Under the pieces are notes generated by a model. The model made no database searches. It saw nothing but the letters and a program-made list of their open reading frames with translations, and was not told the DNA's origin. A program made the position numbers and the translations under genes. A stretch of 28,967 bases of DNA, taken from positions 1 through 28,967 of the IMG/VR virus record IMGVR_UViG_3300046171_000255; one strand, written 5' to 3'. Positions 15,765 through 24,832 of the stretch are shown here, piece by piece. This stretch comes from a virus. Position 1 is the stretch's first letter, and every line of letters begins with the position of its first letter.

Positions 15765-16472
15765 TTAATAATGTTCTTTCCACTGGTGGACTACAGGGTA
15801 ATCCATATAATTAGGTTCACGAACTTCGCCTAACCATTCAGCACTCTGATATTTATATCCCCTCTTGCCAAAATGATACACAGTGCATATGTCAACAATA
15901 CCAAGTCCTTTGTATCCACCAGGGTAAGAGTGTTCTTCTATCAGTTCGTCCTGATTCTCTGTGATGTCTTTGATAATGTCATCGTAGATACTCAAAAAGA
16001 TTTCTACATTGTACATACTACCACCACACATACCATATCTTTCAATATCCAACCCACCCTGCTCAAGGCAGTCGCGTCTCATATTTCTAGGCATTACACC
16101 ACCAATTCTAACACCTTTTAAGGCAAATGGTTTATCCAATTTGAATGGTTGCCGAATCCATACATCATCCTCAAGGAACATCATATACTCGGTTTCACAT
16201 AAGTCACAAGCAAGTTTATGTCTTTTGAAAAACTCTGATGTTCTGTAAGCGTTGTAGAAATCTCTATTGTATCCATTCTCTGCGTTGCCAAAGATATTCT
16301 CCCTCCAACGATAATGGCAAGAATACTTCTCAGCAAGATCAGAGAAATCCAACCCTCCATCAGAAATAAGGAGAATTGGATTATCAGGAAAGGACTTTCT
16401 AAAGTTATCTAAAACAAACTCTGTCGCTTTCTTATTGTTATAACAAGGAAAGACTGCACCAAACTCAACCAT
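15765..16472 (-). CDS. GT2-like glycosyltransferase
   Basis: A 235-residue glycosyltransferase-like protein. The N-terminus MVEFGAVFPCYNNKKATEFV and the PILLISDGG strand are typical of GT-A folds, and FLEDDVWI (residues 99-106) is the metal-binding site. A GGVMPRNMRRDCLEQGG loop and a late H/W-rich segment would shape the acceptor site. I start at ATG 16472, which overlaps the carbamoyltransferase stop by one base; a GTG one codon earlier is an alternative. It is followed after six bases by the radical SAM gene. Confidence 0.75.
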   Translation of the reverse strand: MVEFGAVFPCYNNKKATEFVLDNFRKSFPDNPILLISDGGLDFSDLAEKYSCHYRWRENIFGNAENGYNRDFYNAYRTSEFFKRHKLACDLCETEYMMFLEDDVWIRQPFKLDKPFALKGVRIGGVMPRNMRRDCLEQGGLDIERYGMCGGSMYNVEIFLSIYDDIIKDITENQDELIEEHSYPGGYKGLGIVDICTVYHFGKRGYKYQSAEWLGEVREPNYMDYPVVHQWKEHY

Positions 16473-18043
16473 CACTTCACCTCAAACAAATAATCTTCAA
16501 TGACCACATAGTCCATTTTGGTATTATTTAACGCATACAGAGCATCCTCAATAGAGGACAGAATGGGATATCCACGAATGTTAAAAGAAGTATTCAACAA
16601 AACATTTGTTTCAGAGATCTTACCAAACTCCGTCAGTAATTCATAAAACTCTGGATGTGATTCTTCAGTCACAGTCTGAAGACGTGCAGTATTATCAATA
16701 TGAGTAATAGATGGAAGATTCTCAACATACTCATCCTTGACCTTTGGAGCATAACTCATATACTCAAGGTTATCAAAATTGCGCGATTCAAAATACTTTG
16801 AAGCATCTTCCTTCTTACAGAAAGGAGCAAAGGGACGATACCACTCACGGAACTTAACCTTGGTATTCAGAATGTCTTTCATCTCCCTGATGTTAGGATC
16901 ACAGACAATAGAACGATTACCGAGTGCCCGTGGTCCTACTTCAGAATCACCATAGACAAGTCCAATAATATTACCATCCTTGATTAGTTGTGCCAGTTCT
17001 TTTTTATCAATCTTTCTGGCATTATACTTTTCAATATACTCAGGGAAGAGTTCCTTGTCAGTCAAAGGCAGACCAGCATAAGTGATATTAACATTCTTCT
17101 CCGGTTTCTTGTAGAGAAACATGTGGCCCAGAGACAAACTTCCATCATGAGGATTTGGTGGGACATAGATCTGTCGGTTGGTGTGCTTCTTCAGTTGCTC
17201 ATTTACCAGAACATTCAGGGCACAACCACCAGTCAATACTAAAGGAACATCATTATCATACCGATCAAGAACACTAAAGAAAGCAACCTCAAACGCTCTC
17301 TGTGCCGTAGCAGCGATATCATATCCCTCTTGACCCTCAAACACCCAGTTCTCCAGTGGGTTGTCCCAGGGGTTATCCAAATTCTTCAGAGGCAGTCCAG
17401 TCTTTTCTGCAAGTTGTTTATAATCACGATTGAAGAAGAACATAGCAAAAGCAGGAACATGCTCTTCAATTACATTCCCGTAAGCACAGAGACCCATCAT
17501 CTTACCAGATAGAGCAAGTTGATGACGACTCTTCTCTGCCACCTCACGGATCATAGAACCACAGAGAAGATATCCACCACCAAAGTCAGACGGAACTTTC
17601 TCTAGAAGTTTGATACCTTTCTTGTTAGCAGTATAGACATTAAAATGTCCATCATCACCACCACCATCATATGATACAACAAGTGCCTCTTCAAACGGAG
17701 ACATGTAAAAAGCAGAAGAGGCATGACACTCATGATGTCTGGCGATCGTCCTTACATTGTCAGTGTTGAATACTTCCTTGAGTATGGAAGGTGGTTGAAC
17801 ATATCCATCCGTGGATACAAGAACTGCTTCATAGTCGTTCTCAACACCCCAATCTTCCTCAGCAATCTCACGACACAGAGTTAAAATCTCTTTCTGATAC
17901 TCAGGAGTATTGTCTTCGTGAAGACGGAAATATCTCTTCTTTACAAGACGCTCTACTTCAATAGTGTAGTATTCATCAGTCTTTGCATTATAAAAAGACA
18001 CGTTGGCATCGTGTCCTGCAAAAATACTAACTAGGTTCTTCAT
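16472..18043 (-). CDS. Carbamoyltransferase, NodU/CmcH family
   Basis: A 523-residue O-carbamoyltransferase. It transfers a carbamoyl group from carbamoyl phosphate, through carbamoyl-AMP, to a hydroxyl on a sugar or small molecule. Evidence: the N-terminal FAGHDANVSF, the HHECHASSAF metal-binding motif (residues 103-112), SYDGGGDDGHFNVY, LTGGCALNV, and the C-terminal YGDSEVGPRALGNRSI followed by FREWYRPFAPF. Length matches cyanophage and bacterial members. The ATG overlaps the upstream GT4 stop by four bases. The group is known for NodU (Nod factor) and cephalosporin carbamoylation; here a glycan carbamoylation is inferred from context. Confidence 0.95.
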   Translation of the reverse strand: MKNLVSIFAGHDANVSFYNAKTDEYYTIEVERLVKKRYFRLHEDNTPEYQKEILTLCREIAEEDWGVENDYEAVLVSTDGYVQPPSILKEVFNTDNVRTIARHHECHASSAFYMSPFEEALVVSYDGGGDDGHFNVYTANKKGIKLLEKVPSDFGGGYLLCGSMIREVAEKSRHQLALSGKMMGLCAYGNVIEEHVPAFAMFFFNRDYKQLAEKTGLPLKNLDNPWDNPLENWVFEGQEGYDIAATAQRAFEVAFFSVLDRYDNDVPLVLTGGCALNVLVNEQLKKHTNRQIYVPPNPHDGSLSLGHMFLYKKPEKNVNITYAGLPLTDKELFPEYIEKYNARKIDKKELAQLIKDGNIIGLVYGDSEVGPRALGNRSIVCDPNIREMKDILNTKVKFREWYRPFAPFCKKEDASKYFESRNFDNLEYMSYAPKVKDEYVENLPSITHIDNTARLQTVTEESHPEFYELLTEFGKISETNVLLNTSFNIRGYPILSSIEDALYALNNTKMDYVVIEDYLFEVK

Positions 18044-18990
18044 TTGACAAGTGATACAAGGTGTTCAACAGCAGGAATGTAGTGCTTCTTCAGAACTGCT
18101 TTCCATTCAAACTCTTTAGCATACTCAAGAATCTCATCTCTATGTGCGATAGAGTATTCCCTGTTTTCAATTATAGCATTCTCTACAAATTCTAGATCAT
18201 TTACCTTAGACTCTGGAATGATTGTGATGAATTCCTTGTCGGCATCAAGATTTGCTTTGCCCCATTCCGTCACAACAACACCAAGTCCAGCAGCAAGAGC
18301 TTCCATACAGACTAAAGGATGTGCCTCACCGTCTGACAGGAGAACAAGATTACCATAATCAGTCAAGTCCTTAAACAAAACTTCCTTGGACCATTCACCA
18401 AGATAGTTCTTTTCAGTATTAAATCTATTGTCAGCAATATTTCCAGCAAACCAAAGACTATCAATACTCTGGAACATATGCTGACGCTTACGATAGTCAA
18501 TCTTCGCAAGGTAAATACTGCGGTTAGGATACTTGGGTATATCCGTTGTGCGGAATCTAGAAATATCTACACCATTTGGAGTGACAAAAAGTTTTTTATT
18601 CTCAATATTAGACATCACCCGATACACATTCTTGATGCCTTCAGACAAACAGAATACATTTGGTTTGATCTGAGTAAAAGCATTTAGGACATTCACATAT
18701 CCATTAAACATTTCAGGACGCTCAAGATACCCAAAGTGACTTGTAATGGCACATGGATATTGAATATAAGGAATGATAGGAATAAACTCATCATAATGAA
18801 CATGAACAAAGTCAGGTCTAAACTCATTAATTTGATCAATGATTTGACGACCATCTTTAGTGTTGATGATTTTCACTTCGTGCCCCAGTTTCTCCAGAGC
18901 ATTCTTGGTATCCCAGATAAGGATCTCTACAGCACCCCAACCTGTAGGAGGGATAGGCATGATACCAGGTCCAACTAATACAATTCTCAT
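18040..18990 (-). CDS. GT4-like glycosyltransferase (GT-B fold)
   Basis: A 316-residue retaining glycosyltransferase of the GT4 type. The N-terminal domain has VGPGIMPIPPTGWGAVEIL, the glycine-rich acceptor loop; the C-terminal domain starts after FVTPNGVDISRF and holds the EX7E motif EAHPLVCME (Glu222 and Glu230) that binds the nucleotide-sugar. It is shorter than many GT4 enzymes but both domains are present. It overlaps its neighbours by four bases on each side (ATGA). Confidence 0.9.
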   Translation of the reverse strand: MRIVLVGPGIMPIPPTGWGAVEILIWDTKNALEKLGHEVKIINTKDGRQIIDQINEFRPDFVHVHYDEFIPIIPYIQYPCAITSHFGYLERPEMFNGYVNVLNAFTQIKPNVFCLSEGIKNVYRVMSNIENKKLFVTPNGVDISRFRTTDIPKYPNRSIYLAKIDYRKRQHMFQSIDSLWFAGNIADNRFNTEKNYLGEWSKEVLFKDLTDYGNLVLLSDGEAHPLVCMEALAAGLGVVVTEWGKANLDADKEFITIIPESKVNDLEFVENAIIENREYSIAHRDEILEYAKEFEWKAVLKKHYIPAVEHLVSLVK

Positions 18991-19793
18991 CGTTTACCTA
19001 ACTCCGTAAATAACTCCATGTGCTTACCAGTGTATCTCTCAAAGACAGCAAAATCGTCAGGATACTTCTTAACCAGATAACCAAAAGCAATCTGTTCATT
19101 ATTAACAAACCCTTTCTTTATCATAAGATTTTCTAATAGTTCCTTTATATGTGTAGAAACTTTTTTTATAGATTCGGGTCCTCCACCAAACATAGATCCC
19201 AAGATGAAAGAACGATTGTCTAGAAGATACTCTTCTGGGATCTCATCTGCTTCAGCAAGATCTTTGTAGAACTCCATGTTCATTTGTATCAGGAAGCTGT
19301 CCTCCATCTCATTTAAAGACTCTACAGCATTAGGACTAGGATAGTCAAGTGCAGTATCATATCCCTCAAAGAATCGTGAAGATCCTGCATCCATCCAGAA
19401 GAAATGCTTGCTGTTATATGGGTTCTCGTTTGCTGCTTGCTTCAACCATTCAAACTTAGAATACTGAATGATGGAATACATGGAGTGCTGACACTCAATA
19501 CGACTAGGATCAGCAATCATCTCTTTGTAGTCGTCAGACTCAATAATCTTATCCAGATTATCCTTAAGATAGTAATATGGAATCTCTTCAATCTCTTGAG
19601 TGATAACCGTAGTGGGAACTGCCAGTCTCCTCTCTTCAATAAAGTCTTGAACATCCTTGGAGACGAACAGAATCATCGGACATTTCAGTTTCAGAAAGAT
19701 GTCAAACCACCGCAGATACTCTTCCCACTTCCTACCATCCATACCCTCTCTATGAATATTAAATAGGGCAGATACAATAGTTACATCATTCAT
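18987..19793 (-). CDS. HtrL/YibB-type protein, probable glycosyltransferase
   Basis: A 268-residue protein resembling the HtrL/YibB (WlaTC) family found in LPS and capsule loci. The N-terminus VTIVSALFNIHREG and the motif HFFWMDAGSSRFF (residues 130-142), which provides a metal-binding aspartate like a DXD, agree with a GT-A fold. A second conserved loop near FILGSMFGGG would hold the donor. The donor and acceptor are unknown. Both ends overlap neighbours by four bases. Confidence 0.72.
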   Translation of the reverse strand: MNDVTIVSALFNIHREGMDGRKWEEYLRWFDIFLKLKCPMILFVSKDVQDFIEERRLAVPTTVITQEIEEIPYYYLKDNLDKIIESDDYKEMIADPSRIECQHSMYSIIQYSKFEWLKQAANENPYNSKHFFWMDAGSSRFFEGYDTALDYPSPNAVESLNEMEDSFLIQMNMEFYKDLAEADEIPEEYLLDNRSFILGSMFGGGPESIKKVSTHIKELLENLMIKKGFVNNEQIAFGYLVKKYPDDFAVFERYTGKHMELFTELGKR

Positions 19794-20749
19794 AACAGAC
19801 TCATAATTGATTGAACACGATTGACAAAAGTATGATTCTCCTGAACATACTTCATAGCATCCTTGATGAACTTGTAATCAGTTCTCTTTTCCATAGCATC
19901 ATAGAAAAGTTGTGCCGTATCTTCTTGATAGAGGCAGTGACCTTCAAACTCTTTGTAGACCTCAGGAGAGTTTGTAGTTCCCAGATGTCCCCAACTGATA
20001 GACTTGAAGGTTCGGCAAGGTATATATCCATTCTTGATATGTTCAGGACCACGGATATCCACACCTAAGATGGACTTCATAGTTCTTTCCTTGACTTGCT
20101 CTTCAGTCAAAGGATTCTGCCAGGGATCATTATGAACGAACTCAATACCATTTTTCTGACACTCTACCAGGAAAGGTTTGAACGTACTGAAGTTCTCACA
20201 TACTCCATGATTTGACAGATTACCACTGAAGTAGATTTTGTTTTCTCTTGAATGGTTGATGTCCTCAAAGTCAAACTCCTCAGGAAGGATATTTGCTGCC
20301 CAACTGATATAGAACTTGTCATAGTCATCAGTCCAGTATTGATGATGATCATTCAACACCTGAACTCTACGGGTGGTTTTGGGTTGATAGTAAGTGCATG
20401 GACCAACCTTTTTTACCTTTTCTTTATCAAGGGTGAAGGCATAAACATGGTCCTTGTGCCAGATGTCATTTGTCCTTACATCAACAAATCGTTTTACTTT
20501 ACCCAGATACTTATCAGGATTTGGACAGACGTGAACAAAGTATGTGCTAGTTTCGTTGATCGGAATATTTTTATCAGCAAATCCCTCAGTCCAGAACAAG
20601 CAGTCATTCCAATCAAAGTCTTCTGGATACTCTTCATCGTGGAACCAGTAAGTATCATATCCAAGATGCTTGAAAGCTTTATAAAAAGCAGCGTGGATGT
20701 AAGAGTGGGTGTGTGAATAGAGGGGATAACCCCAGATGACTACCTTCAT
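19790..20749 (-). CDS. Putative glycosyltransferase, GT-B-like
   Basis: A 319-residue protein I cannot place in a named family. It opens MKVVIWGYPLYSHTHSYIHA, a beta-alpha start with an acceptor-loop look, and its C-terminal half (ILGVDIRGPEHIKNGYIPCR, KSISWGHLGTTNSPEVYKEF) resembles the donor domain of GT-B enzymes, where a late loop selects the sugar. No signal peptide or membrane segment is seen. It overlaps both neighbours by four bases and belongs to the glycan cluster. Function assigned mainly by context. Confidence 0.6.
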   Translation of the reverse strand: MKVVIWGYPLYSHTHSYIHAAFYKAFKHLGYDTYWFHDEEYPEDFDWNDCLFWTEGFADKNIPINETSTYFVHVCPNPDKYLGKVKRFVDVRTNDIWHKDHVYAFTLDKEKVKKVGPCTYYQPKTTRRVQVLNDHHQYWTDDYDKFYISWAANILPEEFDFEDINHSRENKIYFSGNLSNHGVCENFSTFKPFLVECQKNGIEFVHNDPWQNPLTEEQVKERTMKSILGVDIRGPEHIKNGYIPCRTFKSISWGHLGTTNSPEVYKEFEGHCLYQEDTAQLFYDAMEKRTDYKFIKDAMKYVQENHTFVNRVQSIMSLL

Positions 20750-21519
20750 TTCAAATCCACCTGCAGTTCTTTAGAGTTTTCTTTAATCAATCTACGCTGT
20801 TCTTTAATATCAATACTTCCTCTTTTCATCATAGTGACGCCAAGGTCAGAGATTTCACCAGGAACCTCAGCATCACAAATACACTGCTCAATCAACTCAT
20901 GCATATGGCGTAGACCATCTTGATAGTAGGTAATAATCTTACCATAAGTTTCATTCACCGTTTTCATATGCTCTAATGGACCAAACCAGAACCAGTCCTG
21001 GTATTCTCTTCCTACTCCACACTGAATAGAACCATCCATCATATAGATTTTATCAGTATCAAACTCGGAGAAGTCAAGAGGTTCGGCAAACTCAAGGTCT
21101 GTGCGAGCACGGATAATCAAATCATAGTCCTTCAGAGCCTCAAAAGACATAGACTGATTAATTGAATACCACTGACTACGTTGCCGTGTGATGATACTAC
21201 GAACAATATCAGCATCTAGACTTGGGTCAAAAGCACACTTGGTAGGAAAGTCTTCATATCCAAAGTACTCTTTTGGTTTATGTGGTTCAATAATAATTTC
21301 TTTGGGACGAAACTTGCTGACAAACTCCTCCATAGGATCATACTCTACAGGATAGGTATCATCACTTTCCCATACAAAAGTTTTACCCTTGTAGGATTCG
21401 TCCCACCACATGTGAGCAAATACATCTACTTCATTCTTTTCAAAAATACCTTTTTGATATTGTTCAAAAGATTTGTCAATATATCTGGGTTGACCAGAAA
21501 AACAAAGTGCAATTTTCAT
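20746..21519 (-). CDS. Glycosyltransferase-like protein, paralogue 1 of a pair
   Basis: A 257-residue protein with MKIALCFSGQPRYIDKSFEQ at the start, shared closely with the next gene upstream. Common blocks are VDVFAHMWWDE, the YDLIIRARTDLEF motif (residues 132-144, likely a DXD-type metal site) and a YQDWFWFGPLEHM block. The two paralogues differ in most loops, as expected of enzymes with a shared fold but different sugars. This arrangement is seen in glycan clusters of large phages and viruses, but I do not know a characterised member. The gene overlaps its neighbours by one and four bases. Confidence 0.65.
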   Translation of the reverse strand: MKIALCFSGQPRYIDKSFEQYQKGIFEKNEVDVFAHMWWDESYKGKTFVWESDDTYPVEYDPMEEFVSKFRPKEIIIEPHKPKEYFGYEDFPTKCAFDPSLDADIVRSIITRQRSQWYSINQSMSFEALKDYDLIIRARTDLEFAEPLDFSEFDTDKIYMMDGSIQCGVGREYQDWFWFGPLEHMKTVNETYGKIITYYQDGLRHMHELIEQCICDAEVPGEISDLGVTMMKRGSIDIKEQRRLIKENSKELQVDLK

Positions 21520-22280
21520 CAGAATCTAGGTAATGTAATATTAATAGGCAGTGGATAAGATTTAATATTGAAGAAATCAATAATCTTTTTATGGATGAGT
21601 TCGCAACACCAGGCACCACCTGTCTGTTCCATACACGCATCAATACAATAGTCTAGCATAGGAAACGCAGACATGAAAGGGTCCATAACTTTGCTACCAC
21701 CAAAGTTAAACCAATCGTTGATCATTCCATCTGGTTGATTTTGAGTCCCTGAGTAAAATACAACATCTTTTGGAAATAACTCATACTGTATTCCATTATA
21801 AACTTGGGCATCAGTCCTCATACGAATTACATAATCATATCGGAAATCATTTTCATACTCATACTCTTTCTTCAACAAAGATGCTCTCATCAAAGAATAA
21901 TGATATGAGATGATGTTGTTTACATCACGAATCTCAAAGTTTGGTTCTTTTTCATAATCTGGTTTACCACCCTTATATCTGTCAAGACTAGGCATGTAAT
22001 TACTTGACAACTCTGAGTTGAAAAACTTTTTACTCTTTTCAACTAAAAGTTTTTTTGGTTCGTAAGTTTGTTTGAATATATCTATGGCATTAGGACCGAT
22101 GCGCTGGTCCTTCCAACCACCATCTCCACCATACTTATATGGTTTTGTTTGAAGGTCTTCATCAAACCATAGATGTGCAAAGACATCTACGTCGTAGTCT
22201 CCAATAACATTCGCCTTGGTTAATTGAGAGACTTCGTTGACAAACCTAGGTTGTCCAGAGAAACATAAAGCAATTCTCAT
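21519..22280 (-). CDS. Glycosyltransferase-like protein, paralogue 2 of a pair
   Basis: A 253-residue paralogue of the following gene, with the same opening (MRIALCFSGQPRFVNEVSQL), VDVFAHLWFDED, the YVIRMRTDAQVY motif (residues 150-161) and a DWFNFGGSKVMD block. A TGGAWCCELIHKK stretch near the C-terminus is not obviously shared. The pair probably arose by duplication. A glycosyltransferase role is inferred from the RTD motif and the cluster; catalysis is not demonstrated. The ATG overlaps the HAD-fusion stop by four bases. Confidence 0.65.
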   Translation of the reverse strand: MRIALCFSGQPRFVNEVSQLTKANVIGDYDVDVFAHLWFDEDLQTKPYKYGGDGGWKDQRIGPNAIDIFKQTYEPKKLLVEKSKKFFNSELSSNYMPSLDRYKGGKPDYEKEPNFEIRDVNNIISYHYSLMRASLLKKEYEYENDFRYDYVIRMRTDAQVYNGIQYELFPKDVVFYSGTQNQPDGMINDWFNFGGSKVMDPFMSAFPMLDYCIDACMEQTGGAWCCELIHKKIIDFFNIKSYPLPINITLPRF

Positions 22281-23331
22281 CCTAAAAATTCACTCAAGTT
22301 TTCATTATTTCTTGGAATATTTATTGCCTCGCAAGAAGGGAAGGAATTGCTTCTGGCAAAATCATTAACCACTACTCGCTTACAGTGTGGCAGTCCCATA
22401 ACCAGTTGATCAAATGGTATTCCTTTCGTTTGCAACTCCATAATCGTGAGTTGTCTAAATTTATCTGGTCTACTTGTAGTTAAAACTATCTTTGTTTTAC
22501 CTTGTTCATGCAACTCAGCAAGAAAATCAATATTGTTTTCTATTGGTTCTCCTGAGCCAACGTAAGGTGGAAAGTGATGTGAAGAATTAGTAATCAAAGT
22601 GCCGTCAATATCTACAAATAAACATTTGTATTGTGACTTGTACTTGTTCCATGCATCAAGTGTACCCCAGTCTTTGAAATCAGTTGTCTTAGTTCCATAA
22701 AATGTAGAACCAGATAACATCATCTCAAATATAATGTGACTGATGTAACATTCACCGTCCATATCTTGTAGTTTTTCAAAAGTTTTACAGAACTCTTTGC
22801 ATCTGCAAAACCATAACCACCACTTGAGAACGTGGAACTAATAACTTTCTTTTCTACTATGTTAGTAACAACATCATTTACATCAAGATCAACATAACTC
22901 TTAGTCCGAGCGTTGATATCATCCATGTCATTCAAATCAAAGTATGCAACTTGATTTCTTTCTTCAACATCACATCTATAGAAACCATCAGAGTCCTTAA
23001 TAAAAACAAAACCATCTAAATCATATCCACTCAGGAATGTATAGACAGTTTCAGATTGCGAGTCTGTTTGTTCAGGCAGTAATACTATGTTTGATTTTTC
23101 ACGAAGTCCAGCGTCATCTAATTCAGAAACAAAACCTTTCATAAACTGATACTTGTCCTCATGTTGTTGAAGACAAATAAAATATATGTTGTCAAAGAAA
23201 TCTAAATTAAGCCCACTAATCGCCTCTGTTACCATCATGCGATTTGTCATTGGATGTGACAACATCCACTTCGGTCTTAGTTTCGGAAATCTGGTTGATC
23301 GCCCCGCCATCGGAACTACAAGAGATCGCAT
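22277..23331 (-). CDS. Nucleotidyltransferase-HAD phosphatase fusion, interrupted by one lost base
   Basis: As written this is two frames. The first opens MRSLVVPMAGRSTRFPKLRP, the nucleotide-binding loop of sugar-phosphate nucleotidyltransferases. The second carries a HAD phosphatase domain with CLFVDIDGTLITNSS (Asp241 and Asp243 of the repaired protein), VLTTSRPDKF and KRVVVNDFARS. Restoring one A in the run read as three (22796-22798 on the plus strand) joins them through FADAKEFCKTFEKLQDMDGE with no stop and gives 351 residues. Similar fusions occur in capsule loci and would activate a phosphorylated sugar or alcohol to a nucleotide form and dephosphorylate a partner. The precise substrate is unknown. 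It lies between the kinase-like gene and the paralogue pair, which suggests one pathway. Confidence 0.8.
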
Positions 23332-24117
23332 ACAACTCTGTTGATTTTACTATACCCTCTAGTATAACTCTTTGATCATCAGAAGTCAAGTAGGGTTCGA
23401 TTCTTAAAGCATTCATAACATCAAGAATGTGAAAGCTTTCATTCATAAAAGATTCATATCTGACTTCAAGTTTATCCCATATGTATTGATAGATTTGATG
23501 TATTCGATTTGAATATACATCTTGATTTCTGACTGCCCATAGATGATGTAAGTCCTGTTTGAGTTTGACTAGATCAGATAGAAATGTATCAACATAACAA
23601 TCTAGAAAATCTATAAAGAACAATCGGTTCTTGTGAAATATAATATTAGCAAAGGTTAGATCACCATGACAGAATGTATGTGGAACTATTATTTTATTAT
23701 CTTCTACATATTTTCTTAAGAATTCAATATATTTTTTGTGAGAACTTTTTTCTTTAAGACTATCAATCTTTGTTAGTATTTTATTTGTCGCATCAAAACT
23801 TCGAGCAGTTGATATGAGTGTGTCAAAGTAATCAAAGAGAGTTGATACTACAAACTCAACATCATTTACAGAGGCACTCGAAAAGAATTCTTCAAAACTT
23901 TTACCAGCAATATACTCCATATCAAAATAATTTTGTTGATATCATATACCTTTGGTGCATCTATATTTTTATAGATTCGATTACCAAACACTACTTGTTT
24001 ATCTGCTTGAGATAACAATCTTGAATTATAATCTGTCGTAGGAGAATATTTTCTTAATACTCTATCATTAATTAATTCTAAACTGCAACCAGATAAACCA
24101 GTGTTCAGTTTTGTCAT
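23216..24117 (-). CDS. APH-type kinase-like protein, interrupted by one lost base
   Basis: A kinase of the aminoglycoside/choline-kinase fold, seen as two frames. The N-terminal part (MTKLNTGLSGCSLELINDRV) ends at KVYDIN; the next frame opens MEYIAGKSFEEFF. One extra A in the run of four at 23931-23934 joins them as DINKNYFDMEYIAGKS. Brenner's motif is FCHGDLTFANII (His151, Asp153, Asn158 of the repaired protein) and the metal-binding Asp is in FIDFLD (Asp170). Such enzymes phosphorylate small alcohols or sugars. The ORF runs 116 bases into the next gene; the true stop may be near 23329, where one added base would give TAATG. Choline, ethanolamine or sugar are possible substrates; the sequence does not decide. 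Confidence 0.78.
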
Positions 24118-24832
24118 TGATGATACTTAGAATTATCCTTTGATACATGAACTATCTTTGGTTCAAACTGACATTGAGATGTAAAGTCCTCTGGGAAAGC
24201 AAACGCAGGGTGTAAAACTTTCACATCAAGTCTTCTCTCTGAAAGAACTTGTTCATCTGACTCTCATCATGCCATACAGCAATAGTGTCCCTCGTCTCAT
24301 CATCTTTGGTGCGACGGTCAAGTTCTGCCATCATACCGATGACTTCAGGAACCTTACCACCCCACAGACAACCCTGCCAATAGGTTGAAATGTCATCATC
24401 CTCTGTGATAGCAGCACGCGACTCTGGGTTCGTCTCAAAAGCACCTGGATACTGTGTGTGAGGGTTCATACCCAAGAAATGGCAAGGATGATGAACACCT
24501 ATGAAAAACTTGTCCGTAAAGATGTCTTCAGGTTTTACTTCATCAACCAGAATCATATCAGCATCAAGAAACAAGAAGTAATCATACTCCTGAATCTCTT
24601 CAGATGCTTTTAGTAAGGTGCCAAACCTATAGAGGGTGATGTATGGCCAGGGAAGATGCTCCTGATAATATGGAGTGATGTTGTCAGGAATACCTTCCAA
24701 CTCACCATCAGTAAAAACCAAGTATCTTTTCTCACATCCAGGGGCAAGGTATTTTTCACAAGACTCATACCAACTGGGAAGAAAGTCAAGATACTTGTTA
24801 GTGCCAATAAAGGCAACTGCAAGTTTAGGCAT
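24114..24832 (-). CDS. GT6 family glycosyltransferase (ABO-type), frameshifted near the 3' end
   Basis: A retaining GT6 enzyme, the family of blood-group A/B transferases and alpha-1,3-galactosyltransferase. Landmarks are FLFLDADMILVDE with the DXD metal site (residues 90-92), HHPCHF, the STYWQGCLWGG acceptor segment (149-159) and VWHDES (186-191). The first frame stops after 203 residues (24221). One extra A at the run 24233-24234 keeps the frame through RLDVKVLHPAFAFPEDF and KIVHVSKDNSKYH, the normal GT6 C-terminus, to a stop overlapping the kinase ATG by four bases; length 239. It would add Gal or GalNAc in alpha-1,3 linkage, probably to a fucosylated galactose. Cyanophage GT6 members are known to retain DXD; most bacterial ones have NXN. 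Confidence 0.9.

Noticed and set aside
15850-15857. A perfect TATAAATA late box on the minus strand inside the GT2-like gene
   Set aside because: It encodes part of GYKYQS in a conserved-looking reading frame and has no other promoter features; coincidence is likely, though it lies about 92 bases before the radical SAM start.
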